A stretch of DNA of 64,000 nt from Bacteroidota bacterium (GCA_023425865.1 JAFABV010000046.1:11639-75638), one strand, 5' to 3'. Shown: positions 8,894 to 17,519, counted from the first letter of the stretch. Numbers and translations are program-made. The notes: generated from the letters alone by a model not told the origin.

Positions 8894-10096
8894 TTACTTG
8901 CCGCTCATGGCCTTGGCAAAATCGCCGGCATTGTCCTGGGCAGCGCCCAACTTGGTGGCCTTGTCTATCTTGGCCTGGTACTGCTGCTCGGTAATGGGCT
9001 TGATCTCCATGCCGTCAGTGAGTTTGGTGATACCCCTGCTCACGTAGCGGTCGCCCACGTGCAGACCGCCGGTCACCACGTAGTTTACGCCATCATTCTG
9101 CGGGTCGATGGTAATTTCTGTGTATTTCACCTTGTTATCCTTACCTACGAGATATACGAAGGTCTTGTCCTGCACCTGCGAGGTAGCCTCCTGCGGTACC
9201 ACGATGGCACTGCTGTTAGAGCGCGGAATGATGATCTGGCCTGCGCCACCGCTCTTGAGCAGGTGCGCGGGGTTGGCAAAATGGGCAATGAGCGAGTAAG
9301 AACCGGTGCCCGCATCGATCACGCCACTCATCTTCACCACCTTACCCGGCTGGTTGTACACCGTACCGTCGGCCAACTGCAACTTTACCGTAGGCAGAGA
9401 GCTGATGGCAGCGGCGGCACTGCCCGACGTCTTGGTCAGCGCGAGAATTTCGCTTTCGCTCATCGAGAAGAACACCTCCATGGTCGAAATGTTAGAAACG
9501 GTGGTCAGCACCGTAGCGGCACTGGCCAAGGTTCCCACCTTGTAAGGCAGACTGCCCACCACGCCTGCGGCGGGGGCCTTCACGGTGCACCAGCTCAGGG
9601 TCTCGCGGGCCGAGGCCAGCGCGGCCTGGGCCTGAGCCACGGCAGCCTGTGCCGTGGCATAGCTGTTCTGGGCGGTAGAGAGTTCATACTGACCGATGAT
9701 ATGCTGCTCAAAAAGTTTCTTGTTGTTCTCATAGGTCAGCCGAGCGGTGTTGGCCTGGGCCTTGGCGGTGTTGAGAGAAGCCAAAGCCTGGCGTACGGCC
9801 GCCTGATAGGTCTCGCTGTCGATGGTGAACATCACCTGTCCGGCAGCCACGGTCTGACCCTCGTGTACCAATACCTTTGTAATGAACCCCGACACCTTGG
9901 GGCTTACTTGCACATCCTGAATACCCTTGATCGTAGCGGGATACGTCGTCTGCATAGATGAGCTCTGCGTTCCTACGGTGCGCACAGCAAACTCGTTGTC
10001 CTGCAGGTCGGCGAGGCTTCCGCCTTTCTTGCTGCCACCACAGGATGCAAGAACTACGGCAGCCATAGCTACCAAATAATAACCTTTGAATTTCAT
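8894..10096 (-). CDS. RND efflux periplasmic adaptor lipoprotein (AcrA/MexA family)
   Basis: Membrane-fusion protein bridging pump and outer-membrane channel. The lipoprotein signal ends VVLASC (lipidated Cys about residue 19). The lipoyl half-motif SGFITKVLVHEGQTV is followed by a coiled-coil hairpin rich in Ala and Gln (TAKAQANTARLTYENNKKLF to ATAQAAVAQAQAAL). The return lipoyl half is SWCTVKAPAAGVVGSLPYKV, and beta-barrel and membrane-proximal domains come after it. It is the first gene of the operon, with its promoter just upstream. Confidence 0.95.
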   Translation of the reverse strand: MKFKGYYLVAMAAVVLASCGGSKKGGSLADLQDNEFAVRTVGTQSSSMQTTYPATIKGIQDVQVSPKVSGFITKVLVHEGQTVAAGQVMFTIDSETYQAAVRQALASLNTAKAQANTARLTYENNKKLFEQHIIGQYELSTAQNSYATAQAAVAQAQAALASARETLSWCTVKAPAAGVVGSLPYKVGTLASAATVLTTVSNISTMEVFFSMSESEILALTKTSGSAAAAISSLPTVKLQLADGTVYNQPGKVVKMSGVIDAGTGSYSLIAHFANPAHLLKSGGAGQIIIPRSNSSAIVVPQEATSQVQDKTFVYLVGKDNKVKYTEITIDPQNDGVNYVVTGGLHVGDRYVSRGITKLTDGMEIKPITEQQYQAKIDKATKLGAAQDNAGDFAKAMSGK

Positions 10097-10187
10097 ACCT
10101 TTTATTATAATTAAACTAAATTCCTAAAATCACTCATACTGATTGGTTTGACATAAAACCAAATTCTCTAATTCAGTTTTAATGCGG

Positions 10188-10197
10188 TGCAAAGGTA
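10188..10197 (-). promoter_or_regulatory. -7 promoter element of the efflux operon
   Basis: TACCTTTGCA on the minus strand, 92 bp upstream of the adaptor start, matches the TAnnTTTG element. A clear TTTG at the -33 position was not found. Confidence 0.6.
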
Positions 10198-10486
10198 AGC
10201 ATATTTCTCCGAAAACCCGATGATATAGATTGGGTTTTTAACAAACATTTTGTATTTCAGCGCACCCCTGCGCATCGTGTCTCACCGCAGTGCCCATCCC
10301 CCTGCAGGCAGCGCCACCTCTTCCGGCCGAATGCCTCGCGGCCACATGGCGCGGGCACAACGTCTCTGAGGCAGGTGCCCCACAGCCGAACGGGATGGCG
10401 AGAACACACAGGGGCTGTTTTCCTTCGGCAGGAAATACAGAACGAGACACGCGTGAAGGGCGAATGGTTTGATAGTGAAGCATAAA

Positions 10487-10575
10487 ATGATTCTATATAG
10501 AAGCATCCGATGGTTCTATATAGAACGATAAAATGGTTCTATATGAAAACATAAGATGCTTCTATATAAAACCAT
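10487..10575. repeat. 23-bp palindromic repeat array 1 (four units)
   Basis: Four 20-bp near-palindromes resembling ATGGTTCTATATAGAACCAT lie at 10487-10506, 10510-10529, 10533-10552 and 10556-10575. They are separated by 3-bp linkers (CCG, AAA, AAG), and the TTCTATAT core recurs at exactly 23-bp intervals. The array sits in a 680-bp gene-free stretch (10097-10776). Its GC-rich part at 10260-10480 contains ORFs on both strands with no protein-like character, and nothing else there was recognised. The same array occurs at 30087-30187 and 48283-48371. Confidence 0.92.
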
Positions 10576-10741
10576 AAGACAGCTGGCGCGAAACCACGGC
10601 GCATAACGATGGGGCGGGCATGCGAAGAAGGGCCTCATGGTACCGCCACACGGCCTTCGGGGCAGGCCGGGGACGGCTCTTTTGAGAAACATTAACTAAA
10701 GCAAGTAACATTTGTGACCGAGCATAAGCCCGACAAACACG

Positions 10742-10749
10742 TATCTTTG
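10742..10749 (+). promoter_or_regulatory. -7 promoter element of the DUF438 gene
   Basis: TATCTTTG, followed by CA, lies 28 bp upstream of the ATG at 10777. It excludes an in-frame upstream ATG at 10714, which precedes the likely transcription start. A TTTG lies 26 bp upstream, longer than the usual spacing. Confidence 0.6.
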
Positions 10750-10776
10750 CAGCGTCAAAACAAGATACACTACACT

Positions 10777-12312
10777 ATGGCAAATAAAATGAAAGAACAT
10801 CTCCCGCAGATAGAAATGCGCAAGATGGAGGAACTATATCGCATTGAGGAACAGTATGAGACCGGCCGCCTGTCGCTCGAAGAAGCGCGCGCGCAGTTGG
10901 CCGAGCACGTGGGCAAGTTGCGACCCTACCATATCGCTTATATGGAGCAAAACCTCAAAGACGGCGCCGAGGACGAGTGCATACGCGTGGATATGCGCAA
11001 GACCATGCAACTGCTTGAGGGTTTCATGGACAACAGTCGCCCCGAACTGCCTGCCGACCACCCTATCGCACATTATTATACCGAGAACGATGAGATGCGC
11101 AAGCTGCTCCTCGCCGTGGAGGACCTCATACAGTATCCGGTCATCAAGAACCAGTGGTTAGAACTCTTCGACCAGATAAAGCATTACCCCATACACTACC
11201 AGCGCAAGCAAAACCAGCTCTACCCGCTGTTAGAGAAGAAAGGATTCGACCGCCCCACCACCACCATGTGGAACTTCGACGACATCATACGCGACGAGAT
11301 ACGCGACGGACAGCGGTTGCTGGAAGAGGGCAACGAGAAGGAGTTCATTGCCCAGCAGACCGACTTCGTGGCCCACTGCCGCGACCTCATGGAGAAAGAG
11401 GAGACCATACTCTACCCCACTGCCTTGGCCCTCATCACCGACGAAGAGTTTGAGGACATGAAGTCGGGCGACCAGGAGATTGGCTTCGCCTTCATCCACG
11501 TAGACCACAACCCCGCGGCCACCGCGCAACCCACGGCGCCCGCCGAGGGGTTTGCCAAAGACCTGCAGGCCCTCCTCAGCAAGTACGGCTACAGCGCCGG
11601 AGGACAAGAAGAACTCGACGTGGCCACCGGAAAGCTCACCTTAGAGCAGATCAACCTCATCTACCGCCACCTGCCCGTCGACCTGTCGTATGTCGATGAA
11701 AACGAACTCGTGAAGTTTTACTCCGACACCGACCACCGCGTATTCCCCCGTTCCAAGAACGTCATTGGGCGCGAGGTGGTCAACTGCCACCCCCGCAAGA
11801 GCGTACACGTGGTGCAGGAGATCATCGAGAAGTTTCGCTCGGGCGAACAGAGCAAGGCCGAGTTCTGGATCAACAAGCCCGGCGTGTTCATCTATATCGT
11901 CTACGTTGCCGTCCGCGACCAGGAAGGCCGGTTCCGCGGCGTGTTGGAGATGATGCAGGACTGCACCCACATACGCGAAATGCAGGGCTCGCAGACGCTC
12001 CTCACCTGGGCCAACGACCATGGCACGCCTGCCGCCGAAACCGACGAAGAGGAGAGCGCGGCCACGGAGGAGACCGAGACGGCGCATGTAGCCACCACCG
12101 CAGACGACATCACGGGGGCATCGCGTCTCAAAGACCTCTTCAAGCAATATCCCGACCTGAAGAAAAACCTCGTACGGTCGATACCCAAATTCAAGATGCT
12201 CAACTCACCCCTGGGCAAGCTCATGCTCCAGCGTGCCACCATCAGCATGGCCAGCGAGCATTCTGGTATTGCCGAAGACGAACTGATACGCATCATCAAG
12301 GAAAATATATAG
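10777..12312 (+). CDS. DUF438 / hemerythrin-like / PAS / DUF1858 protein
   Basis: Cytoplasmic multidomain protein of 511 residues with no signal peptide. In order there is a DUF438 N-terminus (about 15-85) and a hemerythrin-like helical domain (about 90-225). The latter has the His/Glu pattern HPIAHYY, HYPIHYQRKQNQLYPLLE and DLMEKEETILYP. A PAS-type domain follows (about 285-405, DLSYVDENELVKFYSDTDHR, RGVLEMMQDCTHIREMQG), then an acidic linker. The tail SRLKDLFKQYPDLKKNL resembles DUF1858. Related proteins in anaerobes are thought to sense or bind oxygen, nitric oxide or a redox cofactor; no output domain is visible here. It stands alone, between its own promoter and a strong terminator. Confidence 0.82.
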   Translation: MANKMKEHLPQIEMRKMEELYRIEEQYETGRLSLEEARAQLAEHVGKLRPYHIAYMEQNLKDGAEDECIRVDMRKTMQLLEGFMDNSRPELPADHPIAHYYTENDEMRKLLLAVEDLIQYPVIKNQWLELFDQIKHYPIHYQRKQNQLYPLLEKKGFDRPTTTMWNFDDIIRDEIRDGQRLLEEGNEKEFIAQQTDFVAHCRDLMEKEETILYPTALALITDEEFEDMKSGDQEIGFAFIHVDHNPAATAQPTAPAEGFAKDLQALLSKYGYSAGGQEELDVATGKLTLEQINLIYRHLPVDLSYVDENELVKFYSDTDHRVFPRSKNVIGREVVNCHPRKSVHVVQEIIEKFRSGEQSKAEFWINKPGVFIYIVYVAVRDQEGRFRGVLEMMQDCTHIREMQGSQTLLTWANDHGTPAAETDEEESAATEETETAHVATTADDITGASRLKDLFKQYPDLKKNLVRSIPKFKMLNSPLGKLMLQRATISMASEHSGIAEDELIRIIKENI

Positions 12313-12427
12313 CACACCCTCTTTCAGCAGGGCACACGGCCCGAACGCCGTGACCTCCTCCTCCCGGGCCTACGGTTTGGGGCCACGAGAGAGGTCGGTG
12401 CAGAGGCATCCCGTATGCCTTAAAATC

Positions 12428-12476
12428 ACCGGAGACAGCTTAAGGTTAAAAAACATTAAGCCGTCTCCGGTTTTCA
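12428..12476 (+). terminator. Rho-independent terminator after the DUF438 gene
   Basis: ACCGGAGACAGCTTAA pairs with TTAAGCCGTCTCCGGT around an A-rich loop, followed by TTTT. There is one unpaired base per arm. Confidence 0.9.
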
Positions 12477-12486
12477 TTCCCCACAC

Positions 12487-12517
12487 TTGCAATGTATACG
12501 GGAATGCGCTAACTTTG
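12487..12517 (+). promoter_or_regulatory. Promoter of the small-secreted-protein/L,D-transpeptidase/sigma-factor cluster
   Basis: TTGC at 12487-12490 lies 20 bp before TAACTTTG at 12510-12517. The first start codon is at 12549. Confidence 0.7.
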
Positions 12518-12548
12518 CAAGTGGATCCAATGTAATTCTGATACGCGT

Positions 12549-12860
12549 ATGATAAAAAAGATACTTCCCGTTTTCTTCATGGCCGTCATGTTATTGGGGG
12601 TGGTGCCCGTGGCCAGGGCGGTACCTGCCATTGAGGTCATAGAAAACGATTTCCAGACCATAAACATCACCGTAAGCAGCGAGTCTGTGCTTCACGTCAC
12701 TGGCGCTTCGGGCATGCAGCTCTGCATATACAACGTGACGGGGGTCATGGTGCAGAACTTTGTGGTGGACGGCGCCGACAAGAGTTATAGCCTCAACCTG
12801 CCCAAGGGCTGCTATATCGTGAAAGTGGGCAAGGTGGTCAGGAAAATATATATCAGATAA
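12549..12860 (+). CDS. Small secreted protein resembling a free-standing T9SS-type C-terminal domain
   Basis: 103 residues. A signal peptide covers about residues 1-25 (PVFFMAVMLLGVVPVARA). The mature part is only about 78 residues: a short strand-rich segment, then LCIYNVTGVMVQNFVVDG, LNLPKGCYIVKVGKVV and the end RKIYIR. This layout closely resembles the type A C-terminal sorting domain of type IX secretion cargo (YNxxGxxV, LpxGxYivkv, Lys-rich end), but no cargo domain precedes it. It is followed 18 bp later by the L,D-transpeptidase. It may instead be a small periplasmic adhesin-like fold. Confidence 0.65.
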   Translation: MIKKILPVFFMAVMLLGVVPVARAVPAIEVIENDFQTINITVSSESVLHVTGASGMQLCIYNVTGVMVQNFVVDGADKSYSLNLPKGCYIVKVGKVVRKIYIR

Positions 12861-12878
12861 GCAATAACACACACACCG

Positions 12879-14441
12879 TTGAAGACTTTTTGCTTAACGG
12901 TACTATGCCTGGTCGCGGCGCTCGTCCTGGTGTCGTGCCACGACAAGGTTGAAAATCCCAACAGCAACCTTTCGCTGGACGACTATACGCCTATGAAGAC
13001 GTCGTCGTACCGGCTGAACTCCCGTAGGATACGGGAGGAGATTGGCGTATTGGTACGTGCCGACGCCGACTCGATGCTGGCCGACCGCCGCACCAAGAGC
13101 TATTATCTCAACACCCACCCTTTCATTTGGGTGGACCGCAAGGGGCTCGACCACCGTGCCGACACGCTGCTGCGGCAGCTGCAGGGGGTGAGCGAGATGG
13201 GGTTTAACCCGCGCCGCTTCCACCTGCCACAAATCGCGCGCGACCTGGAGCGCATGCGTACGCTCGACTTCGACACGGCATCCAACTCGATCAACAAGGT
13301 CATGGCACGGTTAGAGTATTATCTCACTAAGGCCTATCTGCGCTATTCCACCGGACAGCAGTTTGGTTTTGTCAATCCCAAGACGACGTTCAACCGCCTT
13401 GATGTGCATGACAGCACCGGAACGCGCCGCACCTACAACACGCTCTTCGCGCTGAAGGTGCACCAGCCCGACAACGCTTTCTTTCGCAAGGCCCTGCACA
13501 AGGTGAAAACCGACAGCGTCGGTCCGTTTCTACGTGAGGTAGAACCCACCAGCCCGTTCTATTACAAGCTGCGGGCGCTGCTCGCCAAAGGCACTGTTGA
13601 CCGTGCCACGCTCTTGGCCAACATGGAACGGTGCAGATGGCGCATGGACGACTATCCGCAACAGCATCGCAAGCACATCATCGTCAATATACCCTCATTC
13701 CACCTGACAGCCACCGACGGCGACAGCGTCTTGACGATGCGGGTGGGATGTGGAACGCTGCAGAACAAGACGCCACTGATGGCCGGACGCATCAAGCGCG
13801 TAGACCTCAACCCACAGTGGATCATGCCCAAGAGCATCATCCGCAAGAGCATATTGCCACGATTGGGCAACAGGGCTTACTTTGCCCAGCACCGGTACTT
13901 CATCCGTGATCGTGAGACCGGAGAGAAGGTCGACGTCGCACAGGTAACGCCGCAGATGCTCCTCAGCGGACAGTATCTCGTCATACAGGAGGGGGGCATG
14001 GGCAACGCCCTGGGCCGAATGATATTCAGGTTCGACAACAACCTGTCCATCTACCTCCACGATACCTCGTCGCCCGACTTCTTCGCCCTCGATGACCGTG
14101 GGGTGAGTCATGGCTGCGTGAGGGTGGAGCGGCCCTTCGACCTTGCCGTTTTTCTCATGGAGAACAAGGACCCTGAGGTAATCGGCAAGGTGAGCTATTC
14201 CATCCACGCCGACGTGTCACCACTTGGAAAGGACACCGAGGAGCTGACCGAGCGACAGCAGCAGGTGCTCGACACCTTGAGGCGCGACAAGCTGATGGGG
14301 AACATCAAGATAAAACCGGAGATACCCGTTTACCTGCTCTATTACACCCTGTTCCCCAACAGCAAGGGGCGTATAGAACAGTTCAGGGATGTTTATGGCT
14401 ATGATGCCGTCATCGGCCAAATCATACGCAACTATATGTAG
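12879..14441 (+). CDS. L,D-transpeptidase lipoprotein (YcbB/LdtD-like)
   Basis: Envelope enzyme that makes 3-3 peptidoglycan cross-links. The start is TTG at 12879, chosen because it gives a complete lipoprotein signal (MKTFCLTVLCLVAALVLVSC); no ATG precedes this segment. A scaffold region (about 60-250) precedes the YkuD catalytic domain (about 265-450). Its active-site motif SHGCVRVERPFDLAVFLM contains the nucleophilic Cys. A C-terminal tail of about 80 residues follows (PVYLLYYTLFPNSKGRIEQF), as in YcbB-type enzymes. It precedes the ECF sigma factor by 26 bp. Confidence 0.9.
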   Translation: MKTFCLTVLCLVAALVLVSCHDKVENPNSNLSLDDYTPMKTSSYRLNSRRIREEIGVLVRADADSMLADRRTKSYYLNTHPFIWVDRKGLDHRADTLLRQLQGVSEMGFNPRRFHLPQIARDLERMRTLDFDTASNSINKVMARLEYYLTKAYLRYSTGQQFGFVNPKTTFNRLDVHDSTGTRRTYNTLFALKVHQPDNAFFRKALHKVKTDSVGPFLREVEPTSPFYYKLRALLAKGTVDRATLLANMERCRWRMDDYPQQHRKHIIVNIPSFHLTATDGDSVLTMRVGCGTLQNKTPLMAGRIKRVDLNPQWIMPKSIIRKSILPRLGNRAYFAQHRYFIRDRETGEKVDVAQVTPQMLLSGQYLVIQEGGMGNALGRMIFRFDNNLSIYLHDTSSPDFFALDDRGVSHGCVRVERPFDLAVFLMENKDPEVIGKVSYSIHADVSPLGKDTEELTERQQQVLDTLRRDKLMGNIKIKPEIPVYLLYYTLFPNSKGRIEQFRDVYGYDAVIGQIIRNYM

Positions 14442-14467
14442 CAGTCTCTCATAACAGTTATCACATC

Positions 14468-15016
14468 GTGGCAGAGATCAACGACAACGAAATCGTCAGG
14501 CTACTCACTGACCCCAAAACGCGGCGACAGGCGTTTACGCAGGTAGTGAGACAGTACAGTGAACCTCTGTACTGGAAGATTCGACGCATTGTACTCACCC
14601 ACGACGATGCCAACGACATACTGCAAAACACCCTGATAAAGGCCTGGACCAACCTCGACCACTTTCAAAACAAATCCAAACTCTCTACGTGGCTGTACCG
14701 CATCGCCATGAACGAGGCACTCGATTTTCTCAGGCGACAAAAGACCGCGGGGAAGGTAAGCGCTGACGACGACCAGGGCGTGGCCAACCAACTGCTGGCC
14801 GACGACTATTTTGATGGTGACGAGACCGAGGCGCAACTGCAACAGGCCATCGCGCTACTGCCCGACGTGCAGCGCATGGTGTTCAACCTGCGCTATTTCG
14901 ACGAGATGCCCTATGCCGAGATGAGCCAACTGCTGAGCACCAGCGAGGGGGCGCTCAAGGCCAGCTATCACCTTGCCGTGAAGAAAATCAGCGAGTATTT
15001 CAAGCGCCATGACTGA
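14468..15016 (+). CDS. ECF-type RNA polymerase sigma factor
   Basis: 182-residue sigma-70-family protein. Region 2 spans about 20-93 (HDDANDILQNTLIKAWTNL; STWLYRIAMNEALDFLRR). Region 4 spans about 123-180 (ALLPDVQRMVFNLRYFDEM; YAEMSQLLSTSEGALKASYH). The start is GTG at 14468, 26 bp after the transpeptidase stop; no ATG lies nearby. It is followed by an anti-sigma-like membrane protein and a small exported protein, the usual context of an envelope-responsive ECF system. Confidence 0.92.
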   Translation: MAEINDNEIVRLLTDPKTRRQAFTQVVRQYSEPLYWKIRRIVLTHDDANDILQNTLIKAWTNLDHFQNKSKLSTWLYRIAMNEALDFLRRQKTAGKVSADDDQGVANQLLADDYFDGDETEAQLQQAIALLPDVQRMVFNLRYFDEMPYAEMSQLLSTSEGALKASYHLAVKKISEYFKRHD

Positions 15017-15122
15017 GGACTGCCGGCAGAAGGGGGGAGAACAGAGAACGGAATGCAGAAAATGGAAAACCGCGTTAAACTTTTGCGCGTGATATACGTC
15101 ATAAGATAAAACAAGTAAGATT

Positions 15123-15512
15123 ATGGATCAGGAAGAGAAATTCATCGAAGAAACATGTGGGCGAAAGACACCTTTCCGGGTGCCTGAAGGCTACTTTGAC
15201 CGCTTCGCCGATCAGCTCGTCCAGAATCTTCCCGAAAGGGAACCCATGATGAAGGCCAAAGTCGTAGAGCTGAAAACCTCACGCTGGCACCGATACCGCA
15301 CCACCGTAGCGGCGGCAGCCTGCGTATGTGCGGTGGCGCTCACACTTGGTGGCTACCTGAACGGACGAAGCTTACGCGACGCGCGCGCCCATATTGCCAC
15401 GGAAACCGAGCAGCAGGCACGTACGAACTATTCATCGGCCGACGCCATGGCTGACTATGCCATGATGGACAGCGAAGACATGTATGCCCTGATGGCCGAG
15501 GCCGACAACTAA
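15123..15512 (+). CDS. Anti-sigma-factor-like single-pass membrane protein
   Basis: 129 residues without a signal peptide. The cytoplasmic N-terminal part (FRVPEGYFDRFADQLVQNLP) is typical of Bacteroidota proteins encoded right after ECF sigma genes. One membrane helix lies at about 60-80 (TTVAAAACVCAVALTLGGYL), followed by a short acidic periplasmic tail. No zinc-binding anti-sigma motif is visible. The role as sigma-factor regulator is inferred from position, size and topology. It starts 106 bp after the sigma-factor stop. Confidence 0.6.
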   Translation: MDQEEKFIEETCGRKTPFRVPEGYFDRFADQLVQNLPEREPMMKAKVVELKTSRWHRYRTTVAAAACVCAVALTLGGYLNGRSLRDARAHIATETEQQARTNYSSADAMADYAMMDSEDMYALMAEADN

Positions 15513-15536
15513 TATGGATAACAAAAGGATAAAGCT

Positions 15537-15962
15537 GTGAAAAAAATCATTATGATATTGGCAGTGGTGGTTGCCGCGATTCAGATGCAAGCGCAAAACC
15601 ACCCACAGAAGTTTGACCCCAAGCAGTTTGAGGCCGAACTCGAACAGTATATCACTACGCAAGCCGGACTGTCGCCACAAGAGGCGGCCAAGTTCTTCCC
15701 CTTGTTCAAGCAGATGCAGGACAAGCAGCGACTACTGTTCAACAAGATACGTACCTACCGGCACGTTGACGTGCGTGATAACAAGGCGAGCTTGGAAGCC
15801 ATCAGGGCTTGCGACGAGAGCGACTTGCAAATCAAGAAAATCCAGATGGAATATCACGAGAAGTTTTGCAAGATATTGCCTGCCGGTACGGTACTGAAGA
15901 TCATCAAAGCCGAAGAACGCTTCCACCGAAAGATGTTCAAGCGTATGGCAAAACCGCAGTAA
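15537..15962 (+). CDS. Small exported protein of an ECF sigma operon
   Basis: 141 residues with a signal peptide at about 1-20 (MILAVVVAAIQMQAQ). The mature part is helical and basic (ITTQAGLSPQEAAKFFPLF; KQMQDKQRLLFNKI; RFHRKMFKRMAK), resembling Spy/CpxP-like periplasmic proteins in style though without a clear LTxxQ motif. The start is GTG, 24 bp after the anti-sigma-like gene. Its function is unknown. It probably acts in the periplasm together with the sigma/anti-sigma pair. Confidence 0.7.
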   Translation: MKKIIMILAVVVAAIQMQAQNHPQKFDPKQFEAELEQYITTQAGLSPQEAAKFFPLFKQMQDKQRLLFNKIRTYRHVDVRDNKASLEAIRACDESDLQIKKIQMEYHEKFCKILPAGTVLKIIKAEERFHRKMFKRMAKPQ

Positions 15963-15971
15963 AGCGCAATG

Positions 15972-16009
15972 GCTTCGCCGAACTCCGTATATCGGATTCA
16001 GCGAAGTCA
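15972..16009. terminator. Imperfect hairpin between convergent genes
   Basis: GGCTTCGCCGAACTCCG pairs imperfectly with CGGATTCAGCGAAGTC around TATAT, between the sigma-factor cluster and the convergent tannase-like gene. There is no strong T run, so terminator function is uncertain. Confidence 0.4.
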
Positions 16010-16037
16010 TTGTCGTTGTTGCCACTTGATGTTTATA

Positions 16038-17519
16038 TTATTGAGCCGTCACGCTCTTGATCCACCTAAACAACTCGTCGAGCGAATAGTCGCCACTGTG
16101 CGGACGATTCCATGCCAACTTGAAGTTTACATCCTTGCCCATATTCTCTAACTTGGTGGCAAGATTGATAGGGATGGGGAACGACGTGTCGCGGTCGCGC
16201 GCGCCATGGCGTATGTACCAGTGGGGAGCCACCGTGGTCTGCGCCTCACCCATCATGACCATCGGATTCAGCAGGCGAGCATTCTCCTCTGTCGTCGCGG
16301 TCAACGTTGTGCCAGCTTGCGCGGCCGACCATGCGGTAAAGTTGACACTGCTGCCATTGGCATCACCAAACTCCTCGTTTTCACCACTTGCGGCAGCGCC
16401 GTCTACCTGATAGCTGTCGAATGCAGGTACACCTTTCAGCGGCTGCGTACTCACAACATAGTTCAGGTACTTCGCCATATCGAGTCCGGTGATATATTCA
16501 CCCACCATCTTTGGCGAAGAGCCGGACATGCGGGGCATGGCTTGCCGCTGTGGTCTGACACCGCCATTCACCGGAGCCTGGAACGCGCCCATGGCCGAGA
16601 ACGTGAAACCAATGGTATCGGGAATGGTAGCGCCGGCATCCTTAGCCTCTTGGGCACTCTTGATGATGATGCTACGGATGTAGTCGAGATAGTTGTCTGC
16701 CGTTAGAGGGGTGCCGTCGGGCTTCTTCAGCCCAAGAGTGTTGACATAGTCAGGAAACTGCAAGGACAGCTGGCGAATGAGTTTCTGCTTACTCTCACCC
16801 AATGCCTTGCGGCTATCGGTCTGCCCATAAAGCCATTCGTAGGCCATGTCGGCATGCTGCAGGTCTGTGATGGGACAGAAGCATACTGCCGCAAACACGT
16901 CATCGCGCTCGTCGGCGGCACCCATAGCCGCCAGATACTTGGCATAGGCTGGATTATTGCCTGTACCACCCATCAGGGCCGACATGGCACCTCCAGCGCT
17001 TGTCCCGTCGGTAATGATGCGCTCGGCATTGCCCACCATTTGCGCGTCAAAGTGCCGCAGATACCGTATGGCTGCCTTCAAGTCGAGAATAGCTTTCGGG
17101 GCGCGCCCGGTATACACCGTCTTCTTGCCCACCGTCACTGTGGAATTACGCCCACGCGTACCGGGTATCACCAGCACATAACCCTCGGCCAAAGCCCTGC
17201 CGCTGGCATCTGTGCTCTGGGGCATGGAAGCCTGAGAGGCCATGTACCCACCCACGTAGGTACGAAGGAATATCGGAGTTTGCTGTGTGGCGCCCTGAGG
17301 AACAAATACGTTGAGATACTGGTAGGTGGAATCTTCTACATGGGTGACATAGAATAGTCGGGTGTACGCCGTGTAGTTTACCACTCTTCCGTCGGGCATA
17401 GTCAGACTTTCGGCAGTGCCCTTTGCGGGGTCGAAAGTCAATGGAGTAACACTTTTCTTTGCCGCGAACGTCGCGGAAAAGACCGAGGCGGCCACTACCG
17501 CCAGAACCGTTTTTCTCAT
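16038..17519 (-). CDS. Secreted alpha/beta hydrolase, subtype-B tannase-like
   Basis: 493 residues with a signal peptide (VVAASVFSATFA, about 1-19). The nucleophile elbow GTSAGGAMSALMGG sits near residue 170. It is followed by segments like those of lactobacillal tannases: AAMGAADERDDVFAAVCFCP, then ITDLQHADMAYEWLYG. The C-terminal WYIRHGARDRDTSFPI and HSGDYSLDELF supply the likely catalytic Asp and His. Tannases hydrolyse galloyl esters; related hydrolases may act on other phenolic esters, so the substrate is inferred. It lies next to a pectate lyase gene, with a terminator between them. Confidence 0.78.
   Translation of the reverse strand: MRKTVLAVVAASVFSATFAAKKSVTPLTFDPAKGTAESLTMPDGRVVNYTAYTRLFYVTHVEDSTYQYLNVFVPQGATQQTPIFLRTYVGGYMASQASMPQSTDASGRALAEGYVLVIPGTRGRNSTVTVGKKTVYTGRAPKAILDLKAAIRYLRHFDAQMVGNAERIITDGTSAGGAMSALMGGTGNNPAYAKYLAAMGAADERDDVFAAVCFCPITDLQHADMAYEWLYGQTDSRKALGESKQKLIRQLSLQFPDYVNTLGLKKPDGTPLTADNYLDYIRSIIIKSAQEAKDAGATIPDTIGFTFSAMGAFQAPVNGGVRPQRQAMPRMSGSSPKMVGEYITGLDMAKYLNYVVSTQPLKGVPAFDSYQVDGAAASGENEEFGDANGSSVNFTAWSAAQAGTTLTATTEENARLLNPMVMMGEAQTTVAPHWYIRHGARDRDTSFPIPINLATKLENMGKDVNFKLAWNRPHSGDYSLDELFRWIKSVTAQ

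Noticed and set aside
5540..9961. Long plus-strand ORFs opposite the efflux operon (up to 386 codons)
   Set aside because: They are His/Gly/Arg-rich antisense shadows of the well-supported RND genes.
10238..10506. GC-rich ORFs on both strands upstream of array 1
   Set aside because: All are short, overlap each other, have no start signal and have composition typical of chance frames in GC-rich DNA.
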